Origin: Falciphora oryzae
Taxonomy: Eukaryota; Ascomycota; Sordariomycetes; Magnaporthales; Magnaporthaceae
Reading direction: 5' to 3'
DNA: 64,000 nucleotides
Assembly: GCA_000733355.1 (NCBI GenBank)
Contig: JNVV01000001.1
Coordinates: 1,626,240-1,690,239 of the forward strand
The number at the start of each line of letters is the position of its first letter. The first letter of the stretch is position 1. Of the stretch, positions 35,654 to 45,826 are shown piece by piece. The translations under genes and the position numbers were made by a program. The notes beneath the pieces are model-generated. The model had not been told where the DNA came from, searched no databases, and saw only the letters and a list, made by a program, of their open reading frames with translations.

Positions 35654-37228
35654 ATGGTATCCCTATTTGACTTCCAGAGGCGGAGGAGGAGACTCCAAGA
35701 TGAAGAGAAAAATATCGAGGATAGACTGGCAGAACAGGACCCGCCTCCGTCCCGCAGCGTCCTGGTCATCAGGCCAGTGCTCCAGGAGGCCTGTTTCGCC
35801 CACGCCGTCGCCAACAACGATGCCCGGACTCTCGAGTGGTGCAGGGAGCCCGGCGAGCGCATCAAGATAAGCGTCGGCCACGGCGACGCCCGCTACCTCT
35901 TCATGGTCCACAAGTGCCTCCTGCGTCACTACTCAGAGTACTTCAGGGGTGTCCTGCGGCCGGGCAACAGCACCCACGGCCACAGCCACAACAACAGCAG
36001 CAGCACCACCAAAGTCGGCAGCACGACGGCCAGCAGCAACAACAGCGCCAGCCAGCCCGAGGACGGCGAGTTCGACTTCCCCGAGGCCGACCCGGACGTC
36101 TTCGGCCGCTTCGTGCGGTGGCTCTACTCGTGCCGCGTCTGCAAGAAGCCGCGCGTCTACGAGGCCGGCCACCGGTGCCCCGCCTCGGCCCCGCGCGACC
36201 CGGCCTCGTGGTGCGGCGTCGACCGCCCCCTCGAGCTCGACTACGTGCTGGGCGACTGGCTGCTGTCCCCCCGCTACTGCACCTTTGTGCTCTCGCACCT
36301 GGTGCCCCACGTGAGCGGCGACGGCGGCTTCGACCTGGCGCGCGTGCGCTGGATCCTCGACAACACGGTCCCGGACTCGCCCCTCCAGCGCTTCGCCCGC
36401 CACTGGGTCTCGTGGCTCAAGCTGCGCTGGCTCGACAGCAGGGGGCCCGTCGACTGGGCCGCCCACCCGGACCTCGACGGCCTCGACGACGGCTGGGCCG
36501 CCACCGACCCGCGCAAGTTCCGCCTCGACCACTGGGAGACGCAGTGCGTGCCCACCACGGCCAACGCCCTGTGCCCGCACCGCGTCCTCGAGACCGCCGA
36601 CTGCGCCGAGTCGCCCGACTCGCCCACCAACGCCGTCCGCAAGGTGTCGGAGCTGCCGCGCGGGTGGGAAAGGTACCGGGGCCCGCTGGTTGCCTCTTTC
36701 GGCGTCCTGGTGCTGGTGTATCACGTGGGTTTTGACCCCATGCCATCCACGTTCTAGTCGTCGTCCTCCCCAAGACCTCCCAGTATCCAACTGACACAAA
36801 ATATTGCATCAGATATTATTCCCCTTCGCATGGGTGGGCATCGCGGCCTACATTGTCGTGGTCGACGACGACCCTCTGCTCATGGAAGCATCGAAGTTCT
36901 ACAGCCTCGTCATGGGCTGCGTCGCCGTCCTGGGCATATGGCCGATATGCATGAGGATGATGAAGTCCATGTACTTTGCCATGGCGTGCTCCCTTTTTGT
37001 CATTGTGGCCAGCGTGCTCTCGTTTGCGTCTTCTGCGACCTGTCTAGCTGTAAGTCGACCACGACGCGCCACCGATATTAGCATGAAGGATACTAACCTC
37101 TATTTTCTTCACCCACCACACAGGGTGCCGACCGCGATGTCGAGTTGAATATCTGTAAGATGGAGATAGGAGTTGGGGTGTTGCAACTTTTCTACGCCAT
37201 CATCGTGGCGACGTCATATAAATGGTAA
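35654..37228 (+). CDS. Predicted BTB/POZ protein with C-terminal tetraspan membrane region
   Basis: Exons 35654-36724, 36813-37049 and 37124-37228 join in phase 0 to give 470 residues. Residues about 72-107 (RIKISVGHGDARYLFMVHKC, then YSEYFRGVLRPG) and 137-156 (FDFPEADPDVFGRFVRWLYS) are a fungal BTB/POZ domain, split by a Ser/Thr/Asn-rich insert. A Cys/His-bearing loop (SCRVCKKP, GHRCPAS) follows. Near 340 a hydrophobic stretch (LVASFGVLVLVYH) runs across intron 1 into ILFPFAWVGIAAYIVVV, and three more membrane segments follow in a MARVEL-like pattern. Intron 1 (36725-36812) has GTGGGT, CTGAC and CATCAG; intron 2 has GTAAGT, ACTAAC and CACAG. Without intron 1 the frame stops at 36757, giving a 367-residue soluble protein, and the membrane part would be orphaned. 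Confidence 0.6.
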
Positions 37229-37994
37229 AGCGTTTGACCAAGGAAACGGGGCGGTACACAGGACTTGCATTTAGCCGGCGTTTATACCTTTTGTCTTCTT
37301 CAACATTTTCTTCACGTTTATTTGGGATTTCTCATGGTGTCGGCCGGTTTGGCGGTTGACTTTATGACGGGGAAAAGGTCGGTTGGGGTTTCGTGTTTTC
37401 CTCACGAGTTGGGTGAGAGAAGATGAGAAGATTTGATACCAGGCAAGCCATGATGCACCGTCATCCATGGCTGGCCATTGAACGATGCCTACACACTTCT
37501 GTGCCTACCATGGCGGTGACTGTCAGACTTGTGATTCATGGGCCAACAACACTGACATTGCGCACCGTCTGCCATACGACCACAGCTGCCCACAGTTGCC
37601 ATCTTCCAAGTTCGTTGTCAAGAATCAGCGCTCTTAGGCGATCATACCACCCTAGAAACCTGACGCGTGGGCCTTATGCACACGATCCGGCACCTCCAAG
37701 CTCGTCTGTTGTCTGCGCGGACGCGCCGTTGTGCCCGCAAACAGTTCGTGAGAACCACTGGCGCTCTGCCGTGCCCTACAAACGGCCTGCCGTCCTGCAT
37801 ACTATCGCTCAGCTCCGACGCGGCAAAGCATTGCAGACCATTTGTGACGTCGCTGACGACCCGTGGCTTCTCGCATACAGCTTGTACAACATTGTTGCAA
37901 ACGGGTTGTTATTTCGCATATTATCTTTTAGCTCCAATGCCCTTTTTCCTTTTCCTTTCCAACTCCGACTCCAGCTCCATCTTTGTTGAAACAC

Positions 37995-38028
<34 letters not shown>

Positions 38029-38251
38029 CCGATGGCCCTGCCTTTCTAGCTCGTGATAAGTTGAGCCCGTCATATTTGCCCTTATTGGAACTGCCACATA
38101 TTTTTAGTATTTGTAAGTTAATTGCCAATTTCAATAGCTGGGAGGAGGCAGGCATGCCCGGCGCAAGAATAAAAGTCCGGCTTATCTTAAGGGTTTTTTT
38201 TCTTATATGTGCCTACCCATTGTTTTATTCGAGCGGCTTGTGTTGTGATCA
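37229..38251. other. Intergenic with A28 tract
   Basis: No gene seen. Poly(A) of 28 at 37999-38026 is followed by unusually AT-rich sequence to about 38330. This marks the edge of the decayed segment next to the arn genes. Confidence 0.5.
37999..38026. repeat. A28 homopolymer
   Basis: Uninterrupted run of 28 A. It might be the tail of an old retroposed copy, but no target-site duplication or element is recognisable. Confidence 0.85.
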
Positions 38252-38869
38252 ATGTCCGCCTATGTTAGAAGCCAGGGCGACGATGACCAGGTCGAATTAA
38301 TTAACCCGTTTTTGTTGGTCTTCAGATTAACACCATCCTCCATCGGGCTGAACCTCGAGAACACGTTGGTGACACAGTACACACTTGCCCTGGAGCCCCC
38401 GAAGCTCCTGATCTACGGAAAAGCGGGATTGAAGCCCATCTCTGTGATCGGAGCATACTCCCCCATCCCGGATGGCCGATTCATCCCCCCGGGACCTCGC
38501 CGGTCCTACGGCAACGCCTTGGCGGCGGGCTCGTATATCTCAGTTGCACGACTCCAGGCTGCCGAAGCCATCACGGTGTTTGACGATAGGGGCGGCCTTT
38601 GCACCGGGATATTGATCGAGTACGAAAACGGAGCAATGGTTGCGCTCGGGCAGTGCCGAATCGCCGAGACCCCGAGGACGACGATACGGGTCTCCAAGCC
38701 GACGCATACTTCGAAATCGTCATTAACGTGTTCGAACCTGGCCTTTTTGGCTTTCGGAACGTCCTCCCTGGGTGGGACGAAGGCCAGGTTCTTGTGCGAT
38801 GGTTTTAAGTGGGCGAACTTTAAAGATGTTCCGAAATCCCTCCAGAAGATGTGCAGCTTTTGTTGGTGA
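38252..38869 (+). pseudogene. Probable remnant of a fungal hypothetical gene
   Basis: A 205-codon frame contains a stretch that reads like a conserved fungal protein: SYISVARLQAAEAITVFDDR, then LCTGILIEYENGAMVALGQC. This resembles the C-x-G-x-L-x-EY-x-NG...ALGQCR pattern I associate with uncharacterised fungal proteins. After about residue 150 the sequence loses that character. The adjacent frame (38599-38808) is also open, suggesting indels, and a minus frame covers the same bases. No proper start context or introns could be assigned. It could also be an intact orphan gene. Confidence 0.35.
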
Positions 38870-39351
38870 AAGGGTGGCTGGCTAAAGCTTTGGGATTGTT
38901 TTCGTGGCCCAGCTCCCGTTTTACAAAATAGTCGAACTCGCGCCACAGGACTTGAGGGAAAGTGTTGGCTAGGAATTTGATGGGCTGACTGCCAAATAAA
39001 ATTTAACTTGCCCCGACACCACCTCTCCGCGGTCCATTGCCGCTTGAGCTGGTTGCACAAGGTTCTTTTACCGGTGGTCCCCTCGAACGGTCTGGGGTGG
39101 TCGGGGTTGGCTGGGTCTCTTTGGCACATCCCCAGCTAAGCGATGGTTAACTGCCAATTTTCAAATTGGGTAACCCCTCGACCTGCCTCCAGCTCAGCGA
39201 TGGCATCGAGCTTCCGCTGTCTGCCACTTGCCAGGAGGATGTTCTTGCGCCTCCCCATCCAACATGTGTCAATATCGTCGTCGGCTTTGCGCTTTTTGCC
39301 GCCAGAGCCTCCTGCGCGGGGTCTGGGAATTGCTGATGACCGAATCGTCAT
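38870..39351 (-). pseudogene. Degenerate minus-strand coding remnant
   Basis: Minus-strand frames here look protein-like but are interrupted: KKRKADDDIDTCWMGRRKN with LDAIAELEAGRGVTQFENW (39136-39351), then CNQLKRQWTAERWCRGKLNF, and in another frame FPQVLWREFDYFVKRELGHE. Stops and frame changes separate them. I cannot name the family. The pattern suggests a decayed gene lying just beyond the arnA 3' end. Confidence 0.3.
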
Positions 39352-39462
39352 CGGGGTATTAATTATGGACTGCTATCTCCTTGTCTCTGACTACATCCGC
39401 TGGCCCTCTCCTCCAATTACGGTATCAGAAACCCCTAACCACCCCTCCCCCTTCAACCTGCG

Positions 39463-41459
39463 CTACCACAAAGGCTCGCCTGCCTGGGCGGCATCCCTAG
39501 CAAATGGGACTATGGCATCCACCATACTACGCACGCATTCGTCCAAAGACACGGACGGGCTCCAGCCCAGGTCCTGGCAGGTGTTTGCGATGCAGGGCAC
39601 CGGCGCGGCAAGTCCTGATATCCCTCGCCGTACAGAGCCTGCGACCCGGCCTCGACCGTCTTGACACCCGCACACCTACCGGCCAGCTCCGGCGTGCGCC
39701 TCGCCGCGTCCAGCATGCGCCCGGCGAGCTCGCGGACCGAGCAGTCGTTGGCCGGGCTGCCTATGTTGTAGATCTTGCCGCGCGTGACCCCGTCCCCGTC
39801 GGCTACGATGCGCACCAGCGCGTCGACGCCGTCGTCGATGTACGTGAACGCCCGCCGCTGATGCCCGCCGTCCGACAGCGCCAGGTCCTCGCCGCGCAGC
39901 AGGTTGCCCAGGAACTGCGTCGTCACGCGCGCCCCTCCCGGCCGGCACCGCGCGAGCGAGTCCAGGCCCGGCCCTACCCAGTTGAAGGGGCGGAAGAGCG
40001 TAAAGTCGAGCCCGCGCTGGCTGCCGTGCGCCCAGATGACCCGGTCCATCAGCTGCTTGGAGCACGCGTAGATCCAGCGCGTCCTGCAGACGGGGCCGTA
40101 CGCCAGCTCCGACGTGTCCGCGTCGAACTCGCCGTCCCGGCACAGCCCGTACACCTCGGACGTCGAGGGGAACACGAGCCGCTTCCTGTGCCGCGTCGCC
40201 CACCGGACGATGGCGAGGTTCGCCTCGAAGTCGAGCTCGAAGACGGCGAGCGGGTTCTCGACGTAGGTGCGCGGCGTCGCGATGGCCGCGAGGGGAATCA
40301 CGACGTCGCACGCCCGCACCTGCTCCTCGATCCACCGGCCGTTGCTGTTCATGTCACCCTGCCTGAACACGAAACGGCCGCCGTGGTGCTCCTGGCCGTC
40401 CACGAGATCGGCGATGCGGTGCGTACTTATGTCGAGGCCCCGCACGTGCCAGTCCGTCGTCCGCAGAATCCGCCGCAGCAGGTGATGGCCAATGAAGCCG
40501 TTGACGCCGAGGATGAGGATTCGCTTTGGCCTTGCAGCCCCCTCCTCGCCGAGGACCTCCTTCAGCGCATCCGGGGAAACTTCATGGCCGTCCTCTAGGA
40601 GTTGCAGAACTGTCACCACCCCGCCGTCACCACATACTGCGAGGATCTCTCCGTCGATGGCGTGAAGGCCTGGGGAGAGATCCGGTCCTTGACGGCCCGG
40701 CAGCCTCGCCTTCGCGACGACGAACTTGCGGCCGCGCAGCTCGGTGAAGGCTCCAGGGTACGGCGGCGCCACCGCCCGGTAGAGGTTGTAAACCTCCTGC
40801 GCCGGCCGCGACCAGTCTATGCGCCCGTCCTCGGGCTTCCTCCCGCCAAAGTAGCGGCCCCGCGAGAGGTCGTTGTCGTGCTTGGGTATGTCGCCGGCGA
40901 GCATGGCGGGCAGGACGTCCCACAGCGCCTTCTCGGCCGCCGTCACGACCTTGCCGAACACGACGAGCGCCGTGTCGTCCGGTAGGATAGGCACGGACAC
41001 CTGCGTGACGATGTAGCCGGCATCCGGCTTCGCGACCATCTCGTGGAGCGTCGCGCCAGTCTCGGCCTCCCCGTGCAGGACCGCCCAGTTGACGGGGACG
41101 CGGCCGCGGTACTTGGGCAGCAGCGAGCCGTGCATGTTGAAGGCGCCGTGTTTGGCCTGCTGCAGGATGCTCGTCGGCAGCAGGTAGCGGTAGTAGAAGC
41201 TGAAGATCCAGTCGGGCCGGAGGGATGTGATCTTCTCCAGCAGCTCTGCTGACTTGGCGTCGGACGGCACTATGTAGGGGATGCTGAGCTCCTTGCAGAG
41301 CGAGGCGACGGACCCGAACCAGATCTCCTCGGATGGATCATCCTCGTGAGTGATAACTAACGGGACTTTGACACCGCGGGCAAGCAGCACTTTCAGGCAG
41401 CGGACGCCAACGTCGTGGTAAGCGAAGACGACGGCCGAGGGGGACGAATAAGACAGCAT
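39463..41459 (-). CDS. arnA: ArnA-like bifunctional formyltransferase / UDP-glucuronate decarboxylase, frameshifted near the 3' end
   Basis: In bacteria ArnA oxidatively decarboxylates UDP-glucuronate to UDP-4-keto-arabinose and N-formylates UDP-L-Ara4N. The N-terminal formyltransferase (1-300) has FNMHGSLLPKYRG with Asn108 and His110, and Asp146 in KPDAG. The C-terminal SDR domain (310 on) has GVNGFIG, PSTSEVYGLC (Thr433, Ser434, Glu435) and RWIYACSKQLMDRVIWAHG (Tyr464, Lys468). These match E. coli ArnA T432/S433/E434/Y463/K467 with an offset of one. FTLFRPFNWVGPGLDSL is also typical. After GEGYQDLPRR the original frame gives unrelated sequence to 39510. The next frame continues the family (VPCIANTCQDLGWSPSVSLD) to a stop at 39463, so one base is missing near 39601-39605. 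Intronless, about 664 residues if continuous, versus 660 in E. coli. Confidence 0.85.
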
Positions 41460-41929
41460 CCTGACGGGCGCGTTAGGGGCCTAGAGTCTTCCGTTTCTCC
41501 TTGGTTATAAATATGAGTGTAATTAACTAATGCTGACGGACATAGGAAAGACAGAGACATCCCGGATCTTATGTGCACACATAATATATGAAGCGCCAAC
41601 CTATCCTTCGCATTCCTCTCCCCAGGAGTACGGACTGGAGGTGTGAGAATAGCAATCAGGTTGCGTGACATCACAACTCTCGACGACACCAATCTGCAGG
41701 AGGGCCAACCCAATGACGGAAGTGCCGTCTCCCCCACACCCATGGTGCATTTTGCGCTAGAAAAAGGCGTTTAGCGTTGTCTCAACCATGTGACACTCGC
41801 GCAGGAACGCTGTGCCCCAAGGCAAAAGAGGAGCATGCATAACATAAAGCGAAGGCAATAGAAAAAGGAAAGGCCCAAGCGGCAGGCCAAGCTAGATCCG
41901 AGTCACACGACCGAGGCAAAAGAACAAAA
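41460..41929. other. arnB-arnA intergenic spacer
   Basis: 470 bp between two minus-strand genes. It should hold the arnB 3' end and a separate arnA promoter, as expected in a eukaryote. No other feature seen. Confidence 0.6.
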
Positions 41930-43204
41930 CTACTGGTCAGACAGAGGAGGAGGAGGTCTCAGGAGCGCCTTGGTGGCGTCAGCCACTCGGTCGACGTCGG
42001 CGTCGGTCATGGAGTTGAAGAGCGGCAGGGTGACGATCTGGCGGCCCACGCGCTCAGCGACGGGGTACATGTCCTCCCCGAAGCCTCGCGCGCGGTAGAG
42101 TTGGAAGAGGTGGATCGCCGGGTAGTGGACCCCGACGCCGATCTGGTGCTGCTCCCGCATCTGCTGGATGAAGGTGGCGCGGCCCATCCGAGACGGCAGC
42201 ACCAGCTGGAACAGGTGCCAATTGCTGGTGCTGGTGCTGCTGCCCGGGGTCTCCCCTCCTCCAGCTCCGGCGGTGGTGGCGTCCTCGCAGTCGCAAGCCC
42301 CTGAAGCAGCACAGCAGCAGGGTTGCGGCGGCAGCTGTGCGCCATAGGTGCGCTCAAATGCCGCGGGGTCCCCAAAGGCGGTGAAGTAGCGCCGCGCGAG
42401 CCGGCGGCGCTTGGCGGCGATGGCGTCGGCGCGCCCCAGCTGCGCCAGGCCAATGGCGGCCGCCAGATCCGTCATGTTGGACTTGCCGCCCAGCACGTCG
42501 ACCTCGAAGCCGTCGGCACCCGTCCGCGTCAGGCCCTGCAGGCGCAGCTTCTCGGCCATGCGGGCCTCGGCGTCGTCGTTGAGGACCAGGCAGCCGCCCT
42601 CGCCCGTCGTGACGTTCTTGGTCGCCTGGAAGCTGAAGGAAACAAGGTCGCCAAAGGAGCCGATGCGTCGGCCCCGCCACGTCGACCCGATGGCCTGCGC
42701 GGCGTCCTCGATGACCCGAAGAGGACGACGGCAACTACCGGTTGTGCTGTGCGGCGCGCCTGCTGCTGCCAGAGCGTAGAGCCTGTCCATGTCGACGGGC
42801 AGCCCGGCGAGGTGCACAGGGATGATGGCGCAGGTCCGCTCTGTGATGGCGCGCTCGACCTGGTCTAGGTCCAGGTTCCGCGTGGCCGGGTCGATATCAA
42901 CAAAGACGGGCGTGGCGCCGACGGCGAGGATCACGTTGGCCGTCGCGACCCAGGACAGGGGGGTGGTGACAACCTCGTCCCCCGGCCCGATTCCCGCGAC
43001 GCGCAGGGCGACCTCGAGCGAGGCCGTGCCAGAGTTAAAGGTGCGGACGGGCCGCCCGCCAAAGTAGGCCGACAGCGCCGCCTCGAACTCGAGCACCCTG
43101 GGCCCGCTGGTGACCCAGCCGGAGCGCAGGACCTGGACAACGGCCGCGATGGTGGGCTCGTCGAACTCGGGCTTGGTGAAGGGGAGGAACGGCTGGGCTG
43201 CCAT
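41930..43204 (-). CDS. arnB: ArnB-like PLP aminotransferase (UDP-4-amino-4-deoxy-L-arabinose synthesis)
   Basis: ArnB transfers an amino group from glutamate to UDP-4-keto-arabinose made by ArnA, giving UDP-L-Ara4N; it belongs to the DegT/DnrJ/EryC1/StrS aminotransferases. The protein has 424 residues, starts MAAQPFLPFTKPEFDEP and shows RSGWVTSGPRVLEFE, FNSGTASLEVALR, EDAAQAIG (Asp167) and the Schiff-base lysine in SFSFQATKNVTTGEGG (Lys196). KSNMTDLAAAIGLAQL and the C-terminal barrel motif HYPAIH are also present. It is longer than the usual about 380 because of two insertions, near 149-160 and a Cys/Gly/Ser-rich one near 292-328. The frame is open upstream to 43369 but reads as leader. Intronless. 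With arnA downstream on the same strand, the B-to-A order matches the bacterial operon without C. A related sugar aminotransferase specificity cannot be excluded. Confidence 0.85.
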   Translation of the reverse strand: MAAQPFLPFTKPEFDEPTIAAVVQVLRSGWVTSGPRVLEFEAALSAYFGGRPVRTFNSGTASLEVALRVAGIGPGDEVVTTPLSWVATANVILAVGATPVFVDIDPATRNLDLDQVERAITERTCAIIPVHLAGLPVDMDRLYALAAAGAPHSTTGSCRRPLRVIEDAAQAIGSTWRGRRIGSFGDLVSFSFQATKNVTTGEGGCLVLNDDAEARMAEKLRLQGLTRTGADGFEVDVLGGKSNMTDLAAAIGLAQLGRADAIAAKRRRLARRYFTAFGDPAAFERTYGAQLPPQPCCCAASGACDCEDATTAGAGGGETPGSSTSTSNWHLFQLVLPSRMGRATFIQQMREQHQIGVGVHYPAIHLFQLYRARGFGEDMYPVAERVGRQIVTLPLFNSMTDADVDRVADATKALLRPPPPLSDQ

Positions 43205-44176
43205 GGCTTGACTGACGCACCCGATGCTAGTGGGAGAAAGGAGGAGGTAGAAAGTATGGGTGTGACCTACTTGGCAAGAAAGCCGAGGACTGCCTGGACA
43301 TATGTGAGCGAATGGCTGTCTTATGTAGCCACATCGTGAGTTGTCTCTGGCGCCGATCGGCGGCGACACTTGCGCATTATGGCGAAGCGGGAATCAAAGG
43401 AGTAGAAGTAACAATGGTACTGCGTCAAAACGCCCACGGTGCCCGGATAACAGCCCGCAGCGTCTTTCTTGGATCGTTTCTTGTAACCCTTTCCTATTTT
43501 TATCCCTATCTCTTTTCCCGTCTTCAAGCTCGCCGGCAACGAAGTGCTTCACATCGGCCAGTTACTTCTCCTGGGACTTGAAGTCGAGGGAATCGTGGTG
43601 TCGATGCTGTTCTAGGTGATGGGCGGTTCATATGACCTGCTCAGGCAGGACTTCTTCAGAACCGAGGTCATCATTAAGTGGTCTCGTCAGCCCATGATCA
43701 CCCCCTATGATCGGGGGGGAAGTAATGAGCCAGCGAGGTCCAAGTTCTGCGGTGACGCTGAGTCTCAGGACGAGGATGGAAAGCTGGGTCCTGGCATCGA
43801 ACACGACTACCTCAATGATCGCCTGCCTGTGCCCTGGATGACTGAGGGCGGTTCATCGAAAGGCAGAAGCAAGAAGCACTTTAACCTAGAGTGCGTTTCT
43901 GTTTGATGGCCATCCAGGCAGGACTTTTTTGTTTCTTTTCCTGACCATTTTCCTGTCTTTTTTTTTTTTAATTCTCTTTCTTGTCTCTTTTTGTAACCAT
44001 TTTGTCGTGCTAAAAATTGGGGCAGTGGGGTGCCAATAATGAATCGCTGGGCGTCCCATAACGTGGTCGTCAATTGTCAAGTCGTCAATCACCCCGTGAA
44101 CGCCCGCGAATTTCGAACATAATCTCCCATCCACTCGGAGGTTCATTCAATGGCCAAAGCAACCGGCAACTAGACC
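43205..44176. other. Divergent promoter region of arnB and the next gene
   Basis: 972 bp between divergent genes. T-rich tract at 43958-43970. Short frames have no recognisable product. Confidence 0.55.
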
Positions 44177-45051
44177 ATGTCGTCGCAGGCCTGGAACGCT
44201 GTGGCCAAGGCGGCCGAGAGAGTTCCGTACGGGCTCAAGCGGTCCGTCTTCATTAGGGTCCATCCCCAGCCCGAGAGTCTGTCGGAGCGCCGCGCTGTCC
44301 TGCGACTGCTCCAGCGCCATGGAGAAGTCGAGATGTTCAAGAAGCTGCGGGTACGTTTATCCGTTGCCCGCTGTGCAGGAGGCCCGGCGGGCCGCTAACA
44401 TGGGCAAACGATGCGCAGTCAAACAACAACTCTTTCATATCCGTCATGAAAACACCCGACGCCGCCCAAGACCTGGCCAGCCGCTCCCCCATCACATACG
44501 AGCTCATCACGGACAAGTTTGCCCCGCCGGGCGCGAGGGATGTGCTCGAGATTACATCCGCCGTCGAGCCCATCGAAACCACAGCTGCCGCCGACACGAG
44601 CTTCGCCAGCAACTACATGAGGCAGGTCAACAGTGACCCCAACAGCGGCAGCAAGGGCCGGACAGTCGATCCAGGAAGGCCCACGGCAAACAACGGTAGC
44701 AGCAGTGGCCACGGCGAGGGGCGCGACCAGGCAAAAGTGCAGCAAAAGTCGTTTACGCTCCACGCCTTCACCACCGAGAGGTACGACCACGGGCTCGCGA
44801 TCCGGGTCGGACCTCTGTGGGGCCGCTGGCCCGAGGAGCCCGTGGCGCGCGAGATGCTCATGTTCAAGGCCCTGCGGGAATCGGTGCCCAAGGGCCCCGG
44901 CCATGATGGCCTCTGCGACTGGTACACGGGCGGCCAGCTCACCGAAGGCGAGACGGCGACCACAATGACCAAGTCGCAAAGACAGGCGACCAGGTTCAAG
45001 AACGAGGCCGAGGCGACCTTTGTCCATGCAGGTCTGGGTTTGGGCACATAG
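44177..45051 (+). CDS. Conserved-looking protein of unknown function
   Basis: Exons 44177-44350 and 44419-45051 join in phase 0 (GTACGT donor, GCTAAC branch, GCGCAG acceptor), giving 268 residues. The N-terminal half (LKRSVFIRVHPQPESLSERR, LRLLQRHGEVEMFKKLR, then SFISVMKTPDAAQDL) has a beta-alpha-beta pattern like a divergent RRM, which is only a structural guess. A Ser/Gly-rich linker leads to a second ordered part (KSFTLHAFTTERYDHGLAIR, GPLWGRWP). A clean splice and regular secondary-structure pattern support a real gene. I do not recognise the family. Confidence 0.65.
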
Positions 45052-45138
45052 ACCGAGTTTGCAGAAGAGGACGCTCACCGTCCAAGGTGAACACTCGGCG
45101 TCCTACAGAACAGATATTACTGAGCGACTGCCTGCACC

Positions 45139-45169
45139 TATGCTAGATTGCCAGCAGCAATCTAGCATA
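45139..45169. repeat. Perfect 13-bp inverted repeat with 5-nt loop
   Basis: TATGCTAGATTGC, loop CAGCA, then GCAATCTAGCATA. It lies 88 bp after the stop of the preceding plus-strand gene, so it may be a 3' UTR hairpin. Confidence 0.85.
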
Positions 45170-45193
45170 CAACCTCGCTGGTGGTGCTGCTGA

Positions 45194-45207
45194 GAGCACA
45201 TGTGCTC
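45194..45207. repeat. 14-bp perfect palindrome
   Basis: GAGCACATGTGCTC, extended by TGCTG and CAGCA arms with a one-base bulge. It contains a CACATGTG E-box-like core. Confidence 0.8.
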
Positions 45208-45826
45208 CAGCAATCGAGCCGGCAGGGGGCCGCTAGCTAGGGGTCAGTGCACACACCTCAGCACCAAGTCCTGCCCATAGCTTGGCAGACGAAAGCGCTA
45301 CCCCACTTGAACAAGGCCGACTCCCACCAACGACGTCACCACCAAGGCCCATGCCTCAAGCTTCGGCTGCGCCAGAAATCAAGAACTCAGGTGTCACGCT
45401 CTCCAACCAGAGAAACACAATTTGTGGCGCGCACTTTCACCCAGGAGTGGTTCCCCTGACTGAAACGCGTGGAAATCATGCCCATCCAGGTATTGATGAC
45501 GTCGTGCCACACTTTGTTTGCCGCTACTGGCTGGCTAGCGATCCGCGTCTCCCTGGCTTGTCGTCGTCACACCCCGGATTGGCGAAGGCAGAGATGATGC
45601 TTGTAGTCCCTACATCATGTTAGTTACCTCGATCTACCTAGTTTTATATACTAGCACGACCCCCATTCGCGCCCATGAATTCTCTCGGACCTCTGCCTCT
45701 TTGAATCTGCCATGTGCAACACATATCCATAACACCAGTAGTATCCTCAATTCATCACCTACCTACAGGTAGCCAGACAGCCTACCCTGAACCACTTCCC
45801 TTGTCCGTGTCGAGACTCCAGTCACC

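Larger units (their letters stand above)
45052..45826. other. Intergenic with strong inverted repeats
   Basis: The 3' flank of the preceding gene carries a 13-bp perfect hairpin and a 14-bp palindrome (separate entries), then about 600 bp up to the PalI-like gene with no gene seen. Confidence 0.55.

Noticed and set aside
35836..36735. 299-codon plus frame rich in Arg and Pro
   Set aside because: Shadow frame of the BTB gene, which has the recognisable domain.
38506..39129. 207-codon minus frame as an intact gene
   Set aside because: Overlaps the plus-strand remnant, shifts character between frames and has no start or splice support.
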